The notes below the pieces were generated by a model. It was not told the origin of the DNA. It worked only from the letters and a program-made list of their open reading frames with translations, and ran no database searches. Position numbers and translations under genes: made by a program. 64,000 nt of DNA from Lonicera japonica (taxonomy: Eukaryota; Streptophyta; Magnoliopsida; Dipsacales; Caprifoliaceae): NCBI GenBank assembly GCA_021464415.1, contig CM038470.1, positions 31,672,122 to 31,736,121 of the forward strand, in the 5' to 3' direction. Shown in pieces: positions 47,158 through 58,346 of this stretch. How positions within the stretch are numbered: the stretch's first letter is position 1; each line of letters begins with the position of its first letter.

Positions 47158-48451
47158 ACTTGTATCTCTCGACACACACAGTATACCAAGTTTGCCCTTG
47201 CATATTAGTATTTGAATCGAGAAATTAACATCTACTTCATATTATTTATGTATTTGTGTTTTTGCCAAAAGACAAATAATAAAAAATAATATTTTTAAAA
47301 ACTGCATTGTAAAAGAAAAAAGAAGTAAAAAATCGCATTGTAAAAAGTTTCGAACTCAAGTCCCTATATAACTGAAAGTCAATTTAATGCCAATGATAAA
47401 AAATTAAAAGAAATCGTTTCTTTGATTAAAAAGTATAAAAGATATAGAGAGAAGTTAGCGAGTGAAGCAGTGGCTGAGTCAAGGTCAAAGTAATTTATTT
47501 TGTACTATGTGACTCTTTTGATACTTTAATATTTTTAAAAATTGATGCTTTAATTGCAGTTGCCAAAAGTGCTAGAAAATGTAAATTTTGAAGTGTGATT
47601 AAAATATAAAGAATTTGTTCCTGCCTATGAGTATAAAGTTAGGATAATATGTAATAAGGGGGAAAAATTAATTTTTTATATAAAATAAAGTGAGGAAAAA
47701 TCTAATTTTCTATTTTACTAGATTTAATGCTGTTAAAAAATAGCATTAAAAACAAAAATATTTTAAAATTTAAGGTGGGCAACTACCCAACTTGCCTTCT
47801 ACCTGTCCCTCAGCCACTGAAGTGACTTATGTTGATTAAATGAAAATATGGTTTAATATTTATAAACATATTTTACCCTTTCTTATTTTAGTTAGGTTTT
47901 GTGCTAATTTTTGTCTTAAGTAATACTAATCCTAGTGTGATAATATGGATTAGGGTTGCTTTATAATAAATTAAGTAATATTTAGTAATATATTATAACA
48001 TGGTAATTAATTATATTAAATTAAAGATTTTGTTTAAATCTGAATTACTTTTCTCTTTTTCAACATGATAATGATATTTATTTTCTAAGATAATAAGTTA
48101 AGTTATATTATTGACAATTTATTAGATTGAAATTAGTATTTTATTAAATATTAACAAAAAAAAGAAGTAAAACTAGTAATTGAAGTAGAAAATATTTGGT
48201 GTAACGAGGATACTATTTAACCAAAGTCACGTAGTATCACCTTTCAATTAATATACAACAATTTGTATCATTAGCTATGTCATTACATTTTTATTATTAT
48301 CATTTTGAAAATAAGGTTTTTTTTTTCTAGAAATTTTACAAATTTTATAAAGAGGGGAATTAAACCGAGATCTCTTAACCTTCCCACTCTACCTTCCGTT
48401 TAATTAGATCTCATCAATTCTTCCTAACGGAAAAGAAAGAAAGAAATTGCA
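47158..48451. other. Intergenic upstream of the GT92 remnant
   Basis: AT-rich DNA; no exon was recognised. The last 100 bp or so is CT/GA-rich leader-like sequence. Confidence 0.45.
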
Positions 48452-49216
48452 ATGGCTGATTCATGTTCAGAGCAATGCCGCAAGCGAAAATACTTGCTCA
48501 AATCTCCTCCTCCTCCTTCACCCCGTTTCTTCTCTCTTTGCTCTATTATCTCCTGCTTTACTTTCCTCATTTTCCTCTGTCTCTTCTCCTATCGACTCCC
48601 CTTCACTCCCTTTTCCTTTCGCCCTCCTTCACTTGTTATCCCTTCAACCTTATCCCTCTTGTCTTCTTTTCCACTACAACCCCCCTCTAATTTCTTCTCC
48701 CCTTTCATAATAAATGACCGAGTTTTGTTCCCCAATCATGTTTTCCTATTTTTATCCACCAGGATAGACAAGATTCAAGATTTCCAATGTGTAAACACTT
48801 CAAATTCTGATGAAATGGCTGTTGTCAAAAGGGATGTACTGTCAGTGGAATCTTATAATCAATTTCAATTTATTGTTAGGCATCTGCTTCCACTTCCAAA
48901 TTACTCTACTGCTGTTGATTTGCGCAGAAAAGGTAGTAGATTTCTAACAAATTTGGTTGATGGAAATGGATTAAGGTGGAGTAATCAAACGGTACATTCT
49001 TGGGAGAGAAAGAGAACCGTCGGAATGGGGAGAGAGAGGGAGAGAGAGAGAGCAAGCTTCTTGCTTCTCGCTTCGTCAGAAGTTCGTGGGAAGCTTGTCG
49101 CCGATTTTAGAGAGAGAGAGCCATCGGAGTCGTTGAAATTAGAGTTGGGTTTGGTCGTCGGAATTGAGAGAGAGAGAGCTAGCATTGGTCTTTTTGAGAG
49201 AGAGAGACGACTTTGA
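48452..49216 (+). pseudogene. Truncated glycosyltransferase family 92 gene fused in frame to GA-rich sequence
   Basis: The first 185 residues look like the N-terminus of plant GT92 (DUF23) proteins: a basic cytosolic tail (MADSCSEQCRKRKYLL), a single membrane anchor at about 27-47, then a lumenal stem and domain start with DRVLFPNHVFLFLS, VLSVESYNQFQFIVRHLLP, NYSTAVDLRRKG and SNQTVHSWE. Family members continue for roughly 350 more residues to the catalytic domain. Here, from about 49004, the sequence changes to GAGAGA-rich DNA that stays open for 70 residues (RERERERAS, VGIERERAS) and stops at 49214. The catalytic region is absent, so enzymatic activity is not expected. The breakpoint may be an insertion or a rearrangement. 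It could be an expressed chimeric ORF with a Golgi-type anchor. Confidence 0.7.
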
Positions 49217-49290
49217 CTAAGCAAAGAAAAAAAACAGTCGTGCGAAAAGCACCGGTGCGTACGCACTGGTGCGTATAAGATCCCATATAT
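49004..49290. other. GA-rich insertion with a palindromic end
   Basis: Five (GA)n blocks are spaced through 49030-49210. The segment closes with the interrupted palindrome CACCGGTGCGTACGCACTGGTG (49250-49271), which looks like a transposon terminus. Confidence 0.4.
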
Positions 49291-50150
49291 ATATATATAA
49301 ATATATATATTTGGTTCTCAAAATTTGAGTTTAGTTGTACTTTCATTCAAAATTAGATGTCCCATCAATTTTTTAGACGAAAAATCTACATATGGAAAGA
49401 CATTCAGTTTTGAATGAAAGTACAACTCATTTCAAACTTTGAGGACCAAAATGAAGAAAATAAAACATCAAAAAACAAAGTGATACAACAAGTAACTTCA
49501 AGAGTTTAAATGGTGAATTGCCCTTATACATGTATAGATTGTCATTATATAATTTGGAAAAACAACCACCAAGAGTAGCATGGTATAGCACATTAGGTTC
49601 AGTTCTGAATTTAACTAAGAGTTCTCCGGATTGAATTTCAAGAGTTGCAAAAATACTTTGGTTAGTAACTGTGACAATGACTCGCGAAATCCGTGACAAT
49701 GACACTGTGATCATAAAATTTTATTTAAATATTGCAAGTACACATAACATTTTTTATATGTTTGTATTTCTTTGATATTTAGATTCTATACAAGAGATTG
49801 AAAATGAAGAATTTGAGTATAAATTGAAATTTTGTATAATTTGTTATCCGACTTAAACACACAAATTATACACAACCCAATGATCTTATACTTCGTTAAA
49901 AAAACAAAAAAAATCATTATCGATGAGCTGGGTAAACTTAATTTTTTGATCAAATGGAGTCGCTTTTTTAACAACTTCCAACAATTAAAATAAAACACCA
50001 AATGACCGAACAGTCTCCCCCAAATGTTGTTATACATATTACACTTACAATTAACATATTCCATTTTCCCATAGAAAAAGCACATCAAACTAACATAACA
50101 TAAACACTTCACAATAACAAATGCATCACCAATAATGATGGTTCCAATGC
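49291..50150. other. Intergenic, nothing recognised
   Basis: A short inverted repeat (TTTTGAATGAAAGTACAACT at about 49412 against AGTTGTACTTTCATTCAAAA at about 49333) suggests a small foldback element. Otherwise the sequence is plain AT-rich DNA. Confidence 0.45.
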
Positions 50151-50156
50151 TTTATT
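50151..50156 (-). terminator. Poly(A) signal of the 389-aa protein gene
   Basis: AATAAA on the minus strand lies about 27 bp past the stop codon. Confidence 0.5.
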
Positions 50157-50182
50157 CTCAAACACTCCGCAAACACGATCCA

Positions 50183-53100
50183 TCAGTAACAGACATTAGC
50201 CGAGGACGAGGCTGGCTTATCGCCCTTGTCACCAAGCGGATCCCAAACAATTCCATTTGATGTACCACAATGCCCCCCACCAATCACGTCAACATGGTCT
50301 GAATAACCAATGGCCGACAGAGATCCCGACTTACCTGCCTTGTCAGCAAGTGGGTCCCATGTAATTCCACCGGACCCAAAATTCCCTGGAAGGCCGAAAT
50401 CATAACCAGCACCAGCAGACAGTGGTGTTGCCACCTCCCTCTCAGCCTTCATTTTCAACCTAAGCCGCTCGGCTCTTGAGCCAATGACTTGGCCCAACAC
50501 TGAAGCAGCAATGGTCAAAGCCATTGCGGTCTTGGGCATGACCACCGACTTCCTCAGCATCGCTATGAAGGGCACTGCTGCATGAACCGCAGCAAACCAT
50601 GACAGTGAGAACTTGCGAGTGTGTTCCCTCCATATGCCCAATGGCACATTGGCAGCCATGCCCAAGACTCCGATCACAAGCATCTTTTCCGGCAGCGGCT
50701 GGGGGCGGAGGGTCTTCACGAGGGCAGTCCGCGCTAGGGCGGCCCTGGCCGCAACCACTGCGGGAGGGCATTTGAACTTCATTCCCGGTGGTGGCTGGAG
50801 AGCTGATGCCACGAGTGGCAGCACGCCACTCACGGCTCTGTAGGACTTTGCAATCGGGCAGTTTCCTGTTTCTAGCCACTCGTTCCCCAGTGCCTCGTGT
50901 TTAGATGAACCTCCCTGAAAGATTAGGAAACATATATAAAATATATGATCTGAAATATGGATAGTTATGTAAAACCTTAGGATGCTGTTGATTGGTTTAG
51001 AGAGTGGGAGAGAGAGAAAGGGGGGGGGGGGGTTGTTGCACTGATGGAGGAGAAAATTATGCTAATCCAACTTGTACCATGGAAATTGATTCCAGGAAAA
51101 ATTATGTCATCAAACAACACTAAAGATGGAAAACATGAAACTTTCAGCACTTCACATAGAAAAGAAATGCAATCAAACACAGCAACACACCCTTAGTCAA
51201 AGGCTTGGTTAATGCATGTACAAAGTATCATACCAAAGATCTGACAGAAGTAAAAGTATAATTACAGTTCATGAAAGGATAAAGTGATTTATGGGAAATA
51301 CGGACGTAATAGTTACTCTTCAAGACTTACAAATATGTAAATTCTCAGCCACGAACAATCGATAGTTACTCTTGAAGACTTGCAAACATGTAATCAACAG
51401 ATATTGCACATGGGATTGTGACTATCAACATGCCAAAGAAATAGCTATTATATATAAGTGAGTTGTGAGTAGGAAAGAAGTCATCCTGATTATGCGTGCA
51501 TATATCCTATACTCATGTTTCTACAAATAATGCTTCCATGTTTAATTGCTAATTTAATTGGTAAATGATATATTTATGTTTGTTGAGCAAGGTTCAGCTT
51601 ACACCGGTGTAAGATTAAGAAGTTTTACACCCATTTTCTCAGATTCATAGTTCATCAATTCAACCAAGCATGCAAAATTTCAAATAAGTCAGATACTTGT
51701 AGCCATATGATCATTATGCTTAAATTTTCATAATTTTACAAGGCATAATAATTATATAATCCAACGGTTAGATCGATGAATAATGAAGAGTTATTCATGG
51801 GTGTAAAACTTGTTTAGTTTACATCAGGTGAAAGTCGAACCTGTCACTTTGTTTTTATTATGTCTATGTTAAAAATACATATAATAATGTATGTTCTGTA
51901 TCTATATTTTTTTTTCCTGGAAAAAAGGCGTGTCCGCGTACGGCGTATCCACACCCATCATCGATGATTTTTACCGTTAAAAATTTGCATGAGTCAACTT
52001 TCACAAATAAATTGTATTGATAGTGATAAATATATATATACACACCTGAGATGATGGCTTTCTATTTTTGGACGGCTCAGATTTCTTCTTCAGCTTATCC
52101 CATTTCTTGGAAAATGAATCGAAACTGAATGGCCCACCGGGTCCAAATGACGACAAACTGATGGTGGCGGCTTTTGCAGCTAAAGGGTTAAACTCAGGCG
52201 GTGCAAGTTCAGTCTCCAAATTGTCATTGCGGAAAAGAGACTTTCCAGAGAGTGGGACAACCCCATCTTTTCCATGGAAAAGCTTAAATGCTGTATTAAA
52301 ATTCGGGCCATCTTCGAATATTGGACCTTTGGCTCCCCTTACCTGAAAGGGGGAAAGAGAATATTAAGTTCTTTTGTTACGAAAATTAACCATAATAAAC
52401 AATATTAAAAAAAAAAAAAGTTTTATAAACTAGATAACATTACATAAAAGACTAGTAGATGCCCTCGCAAATTTCTATTAGCATACTTTGCCTACATCCT
52501 CCTTTTTTTCCCTTTTGAAAATGAGACCAACAATCAATTCAATAAATCAGAAGCCAAAACATCTACAAGCCAGTCAAGGGACAGGAGACCCCAAGAGTGC
52601 TTAAGAAATGAAAGGGCAAAAGATAAAGATAAAGAAAAAGAATGAGCCACTAAATTAGTGGATCTCAAGACAAAGAGAGCAAAACTCAATTTAATCCGCT
52701 GTAACTGAAACACGCTCATTATTATTTAAATTTAAATTTTATAAAGTGCATATGACAAATTTACAAAAAAAAATACTCCCTCCATCACAAATTAAGAGTC
52801 CACTACTCCTTTTTTGGATGTCCCAAATTAAGTCCACTTTTCTTTTCAAAACATAATCGACATATCAAAACTCAAGATAGGAAACAAGTTTCATTCTAAA
52901 CCATTGATTGCAATGAAATTAGTGAGCATTCCTAAAAAATGTGAAAGTCAAACATGAACTCTTAATTAGGAACAGAGGGAGAATGTAATTTCATATATAA
53001 TGGATATACATTTGCTTTAGATCCTGCATAAGTTGAGACCTTTCCATAGGAAGATTCAAAAAAGAGAATGGGCATTGGAGAGAGAGAGAGAAGTAAAAAG

Positions 53101-53412
53101 TTTGTGTAAAATGCGATTTCTATTTTGATGCGACTTTTGTCCCACCAACAAAAGTTCCGGAGGAAGATCCATCACCATTCTTGTTATTGTATATAATAAA
53201 ACAACTCTCTTTATCCCTCTCTCTCTCACACACGCGTGCATCGTCATCAAAGCAAGGGACTAAAAACTTACAGGAAGAGGGAAACTTGCAGTAGAGAAAG
53301 CAAAGCTCGTTGGTTTGTTGATGTTACTCAAGAATGGACATCTCTTAATGTCTTGTGCATTGAAGGGACAATCAGATCCCCCATCATTCAATCCTTTGAA
53401 GAGAAAATCCAT
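50183..53412 (-). CDS. Conserved plant membrane protein of unknown function, 389 aa
   Basis: Three coding exons lie on the minus strand: 53412-53272, 52342-52046 and 50914-50183. All introns are phase 0 with GT-AG borders, giving 389 residues. It starts MDFLFKGLNDGGSDCPFNAQ. A hydrophilic N-terminal half includes a basic KKWDKLKKKSEPSKNRK patch. Three hydrophobic helices follow at about 224-241, 249-266 and 275-290. The C-terminal region carries two copies of a W-D-P-L-[AG]-D-K motif at about 332 and 370. I recall similar uncharacterised plant proteins but cannot name a function. The ATG is in the first coding exon, 26 nt after a 3' splice site (TTTGCAG), so a separate 5' UTR exon exists upstream, perhaps near 56600. 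Codons are markedly GC-richer in the last exon than the surroundings. Confidence 0.85.
51020..51032. repeat. G homopolymer of about 13
   Basis: An uninterrupted G run follows a GAGAGAGAAA tract in intron 2 of the 389-aa gene. Confidence 0.9.
51593..51840. mobile_element. MITE with GGTTCAGCTTACACC-type ends
   Basis: The left end GGTTCAGCTTACACCGGTGT is inverted at the right as TTTACATCAGGTGAAAGTCG + AACC, with a second inner pair (AGTTTTACACCCAT / ATGGGTGTAAAACTTG). It has no coding sequence and lies in intron 2 of the 389-aa gene. Confidence 0.75.
52775..52982. mobile_element. Stowaway-type MITE (copy 2)
   Basis: It begins CTCCCTCCATCACAAATTAA after TA and ends AATTAGGAACAGAGGGAG. The body matches 225-434. 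It lies in intron 1 of the 389-aa gene's coding part. Confidence 0.8.
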
Positions 53413-54039
53413 TGCTCCTTTTTCTCTTTGCAATCTATCTGCAAACAAGTCACAATAAATATAACCAACATTATTTACATACTTTAACATAATTAGAGCA
53501 CTTCAATAATCCACTCCCAATAAGGCATTAGTACCGTACAATCATCAGTCATCACATTTAATATAAATAAAGCAATGACAAATGTAAAAGAAGCAAAGCT
53601 TTCAATGTGTAGACATCAGCAATTTCAGAGGTAAAGATTCATAGAGAGTCGCAAGTCTATCATATTTTTAATCTTTGAATCAGAGTTGGAATCCAAATTA
53701 AGTAAATAATATTTGAAGGTAAAACAACAAGGCAAGCAAACCCTCAAAATTGCCACCAGATCCCTATAAAAATCACAAAATTTCCTCCAAACTATCGAGA
53801 GAAATAACTGAATTCTATATTTTACTATATTTGCTCATCTGAGTAGCCTATTAATTATTCTTTTCTTCTTTGGATAAATGCAGTAAATCAACCTCCAAGT
53901 ATGACCCATTTGCACTTACCCCTGAATCAAAAAATTCGAATAAATAGCCTATTGAAGTTCAAAGCATATTCTCACACCGTCAACAATATCAGTAAATTGA
54001 CAAAAATACCTCTCCCAAAATTCAATGTCTGATCTCATC

Positions 54040-54110
54040 ATCATCATCGTCATCACCACTATGATTATGATTATCATTATGATTATGATTATGATTATTA
54101 TCATTTTTTT
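54040..54110. repeat. Compound microsatellite (ATC/ATTATG)
   Basis: (CATCAT)n runs into (GATTAT)n with small variants. Confidence 0.85.
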
Positions 54111-54487
54111 TGTTATTCCAAAATATAATCCCGTATATGAGTTACAGAACCAAACATGATATTATCATCAGCATGGGATATACCAGTATTAATACTGCAT
54201 GAATCAAACATGGTATTGGTATTAAATTAATACAAGGATTACTAGTCCAGTACTATTAATACTGGTAGTATTAATCCCACTGACTCTAATACCTGAATCA
54301 AATGAGGCCTTAAGGCCTAGAGATGTTTTTGAGAGATACAAGTGCCCCCATTTGAAGGACTTTTGTTCATAAAAGACAAATCTTGAGTTAGTGCTAATCA
54401 GGCAATGAAGCGGTGGAGGACTGTACAGAAAAAATAAAAGGGTTAGGGCATTTAAAAAATATTTTAAGAAAACTCATGATTATGTTA

Positions 54488-54770
54488 TGTGGGAATTATT
54501 GGAGAACATTGTCTGGACTAATACCTAACAGCTTAAGATTTTGCGTGAGATGGTAACTTAAAGTATCGGAGGTAAAGTTTCACAAGGTCTAGGGTTCAAA
54601 TCTTCCTGCTTGCATTTGTTTCCCTTTTGTGTTTGTGTAGTATGCCCTTCTTGTTGTGCACATTTGTCTCTCACATGCAAGCTGGGGTTGCACGTGGGGG
54701 GAGTGTTGGCGAGCATGATGGGCATTGCTGGCTCACTACCTAACAGCGTATGTTGTTGGCAAAATTAACC
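54488..54770 (+). mobile_element. TRIM-like element (copy 3, diverged)
   Basis: The left LTR (54488-54560, from TGTGGGAATTATTGG to GCGTGAGATGGTAAC) is followed by a worn primer-site region. A GTGGGGGGAG polypurine tract precedes the right LTR from 54704 (TGTTGGCGAGCATGATGGGC). The interior keeps the GGGGTTGCACGTG block seen in the copy at 4507-4804 (GGGGTCGCACATG). Confidence 0.55.
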
Positions 54771-54829
54771 TACGGTAATGGTAGAAAACTAGAAATATTG
54801 GGAGGATAGATCAAGGAATGTTTGTTTTA

Positions 54830-55548
54830 TGTTCAATTTAGGGGCCAGGGGTTGGAACGCCAAGTCTGATCATGTATCTCTTTTTCTTTTTAGTTTGGTT
54901 CCTACAGTGAGTAGGCTCATGGAGAGAGCTTGCCACATAATCTCATAGAAATATAGAAGGTTGGGAGGGAGGATGAGGTTGTCTAACTTGCAGTTTTTGT
55001 GGATGATATCATGTTCTTTATTTTGGAAATGAAGGCAGATTTGTTAATTATGCTATCCGGTTGACTTATTTGGCAAGTGGTTTGGAAGGAAACTTAACAT
55101 GTCTAAAGTCTAATAATGTTATGATCAGTGTTAATGTGGAAGAAGCCAAATTAAATACTAGCGACGCTTGTTGGGTGTGATGTGGTTTCTTGGTCTTTGT
55201 TGTCCAGCTATTCACACTTTCGGGATTCCTTACTGGAGAAAATACCAAAAGGCTTGATGATTGGAACTAAGGTGGAAGTCTAACCTCGGTTCATCGGTTC
55301 TTAAGAATTTCTCATTTATTTTATTCACTTATCAAAATCCCCCATTAAAGTTGCTAATAAATTCTCACGAGAAACTTTTGCAGGAGGGACACGTGGAGGA
55401 TAGAACAGCATCTTGTGTTTTGACTTTGGACATTCCACGTAAACCAAATGTCTATAGAGGATTCGGAGTGGGCAATTTATTGAAACAAAACCTAGCCCTT
55501 TTAGAGAAGTGGTTATGGACATCAAGGCTTGAAAAAGAATCTCTTTAG
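54830..55548 (+). mobile_element. L1-type LINE reverse transcriptase fragment, frame-broken
   Basis: Successive frames give pieces of a plant L1 reverse transcriptase: VSLFLFSLV..SRLMERA (matching PLSPFLF..SRLM), then LQFVDDIMFF-like (the ADD catalytic box altered to VDD), then a C-terminal GFGVGNLLKQNLALLEKWLW. Frames change and stops intervene, so it is dead. It lies in the long intron upstream of the 389-aa protein's start codon, opposite to that gene. Confidence 0.7.
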
Positions 55549-56590
55549 TGCTCAATCATATTAATCATTAGAACTCTACTAGTCATCGGGCAAATCTTGA
55601 TATCATACTATGACTGATACAAATAAAACTCAACTTTGATAAATAAATTATCTAGATGAAAACATAATGCTCCTTAAAACTAATTCCCGGAAGCTTTTCA
55701 TGTTTTATTCAGATAGGAATTTGTAGTTACTGTGGGATGCAATGCACAATTTGTTCACTTCACTTCCAACTTCCACGTGACCATTACAATCATATGTTTT
55801 TCCACAATATGAGACAAAATTATAATATCCAAAGGAATTTTTGTTTGTTATCCACTAAGTCTAAACCGGGAAACACGACAAGCGATTGTTGTGCTGCCGC
55901 ATCTGCTTCATTACCATATTAATTCCACAATTGTTCATTCACTTTGAGGTTTTTTACTTTCCAAGAACCCTAAATTCGCAAATTCACGTATAAAATCTCA
56001 TATTCCAGGTCAAGAGCTTGAATCATAAATCCGCATCGCTAAAGCTCAAACTTTATATGTGACATTACCAACTCCTAATTCTACAAGACAACCAGAAAAC
56101 TCAAGCCAAAATAGCTACACATGTGATCTAGTATAACTTACTTCCTATTTCTTACATCTTAAAACTACAACACAAATAAACATTTTTCTCAAAATTGGAT
56201 TACAGGAATCCCCAACATTGTGATGTTTATTCACTAGTAAAATCACATACAAAATCTCATAACAAAGGCTTGTGTTATTGTATCCACAGTAAAAAAGGCA
56301 TCAACTTCAAATGAATTGAAAGCTCAACATAAAGAAATTTGTGTACAATTGAAACTTATTAAAAATTAGGTCATTCCCAGCCATTCACACACAAAGAAAT
56401 CTGCATAAATAATAAGAAATTTAAAACAGATACACAGCCTGAAAAACACAGATACAGCACAAATTTGATCTTAAAACATAAAATAAAAACCTAAATTGAC
56501 CACAAATATGAGTAATTTAGGGCAGATGTTAGAATCATTTTGATCAAAGATAAAAATAAGGAGAGAATGAGAGAAAATGATGGAGGTATG
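55549..56590. other. Probable intron sequence, nothing recognised
   Basis: AT-rich sequence lies between the LINE fragment and the proposed 5' UTR exon of the minus-strand gene. Confidence 0.4.
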
Positions 56591-56596
56591 GGATAC

Positions 56597-56710
56597 CGGT
56601 TTAGGTGGTCGCCGACGGTGAGTACAGCTGGCCTGAAAGTTGCAAAAACTTTGGGAATGTGAAACGTGTGGTGAACACAGACCCTTTTTACGCAGAAGAG
56701 GAAGAAAAGA
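56597..56710 (-). other. Putative first non-coding exon of the 389-aa protein gene
   Basis: A GC-richer segment on the minus strand ends AACCG|GTATCC (exon end 56597), which can join the 3' splice site at 53438. It is inferred only from that splice site and the base composition. Confidence 0.35.
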
Positions 56711-56772
56711 AGGTTCTGGGCCTTGGGATGCGGCCCGGGTTACCGGTTACCGGCTCGGCCGGTTAAAGGGGG

Positions 56773-56789
56773 TACGTGGCGTCACGTAA
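56773..56789 (-). promoter_or_regulatory. G-box/ABRE-like ACGT cluster
   Basis: TACGTGGCGTCACGTAA contains two ACGT cores (ACGTGGC and CACGTAA), about 70 bp upstream of the proposed first exon. bZIP or bHLH factors bind such sites. Confidence 0.5.
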
Positions 56790-58346
56790 TTCTTACATGT
56801 CAGCAAATGGTTTTGGTCAACCGAATCATACAGGCCTGACTCTTGTCTAATTTGCATTTCTAATGGATATACGAAATATTAATTTATATTTGTTGTCAAA
56901 TTGATATTTGATTTGCATATCTCATATTTTTTTGAACAAACTATATCCGAACCGGAAATCAAAGAATATTAGCGATGATATGACTTTAACCATATTTTAT
57001 TGTTAGATTAATAAATATATTTATCTTATTATATAAAATCAAGATCTAGAGGTTTTGAATTTTAGATTTTTGATAATGTAATTCACTACTTAATTACTAG
57101 ATTATTTAATATATTTATTTTATATTTTAGTTTGAATTAAATATATTTAGAGATGGTGATGGATCGGGTTTGGCTAATATCAAACACGACCTATAATTGC
57201 AATAGTGTGTCCCTAACACAATGCGGATTTTATTTTTGAAACCCGAACTCATCCCGCCCTGAATTTTTACTAAATCTATCCCAAATCAAATAGAAAAATA
57301 GAATTCATCTTAATTTTAACTATATCTTGCCAAATCAACGATGCAAAAAAATAAATCAAGTAAAATTAAATCTATTTCAATAATTTTTCACTTTATTTGA
57401 AAGAATTATAAAAATAAATTACACACAAAGAAGGGAGAATGAAATCAAATTTAGTTAGAAAGTATCGAGAGGAGGAAGAGAGATTGAGTTAGGGCGTGTC
57501 GGCATGCTACTATATAAATATTATATATATATATATATATATATGTATGTGGATAGAGTAGGGTAGGGTTGGATTTTTTAGATGCAAAATCTAAATCCAC
57601 CCATGAATCCGGGCCAATATGTTCTTTTTTTGATATCCAAACCCAACCCAAGGTCAAAAAAAACCACCCCATTAGGATCGGGGCGGGTCGAAAGCCTAGA
57701 TAAATGGGTTTTATTATCATGAAGCTGTGTCAGACTTTTGAATTGCTTATTTTACCCTTGCGGGTTTTTTTTTTCATTAAAAAATATGGTTTCAAAAGGG
57801 TTTGAGCCTTGAACAAAGTAATTTGTTACTTAACCACTGTACCACTTAACATCATTTTTTTATATTTTAATTTTAACTAAATATATCTGAGTAGCACACA
57901 CATCACGTGTGCATGTGATCTAGTTTATAAATATACTAGTGAATGCCCGTGCCTACGTCACGAATTTATACTTTTAAATTTAAATATAAACTAAATATAA
58001 AATTTATTTACACATCCATTAAACATCAAATATTAAAATAAATATCATTATCAAGTATTTCTAACTAAATAAAAGATGCCTAAGTCATTAAAAAATAATA
58101 TAATAAAGTTAATAATAATTATCATAAATTAAACTAAACAATAAATAAAAATAGAGTTTTGCTTCATTTTTTAGAACTTGCTGTCTCCACGTAGTTGCAC
58201 AAAGATTTCTGCAACATGGAACAAATATAAAAATATTATCAGTTATTTTAAGATTCATAAATAAATTTTGTATTTATTTAATCATAAGAGAGATGTAAAA
58301 GTACTAAGGAAGAGTGAGAGATAAAACTTACATAAGTAATATTCAT
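56790..58346. other. Intergenic, AT-rich, decayed repeats
   Basis: It includes (AT)n at 57523-57543, a GGGTAGGGTTGGATTTT / CCCGAACTC tract at 57150-57700, and TACTAGTGAATGCCCGTGCC at 57934. The last is a motif shared with the RPA1-intron insertion at 37303. Confidence 0.4.

Noticed and set aside
48985..49266. Minus-strand 93-codon frame with LSLSLS runs
   Set aside because: It is the complement of the (GA)n blocks; no supporting motif or splice signal.
50460..50879. 139-codon minus-strand frame overlapping the 389-aa gene
   Set aside because: Different frame from the spliced gene, no hydrophobic or motif support; the phase-consistent exon chain uses the other frame.
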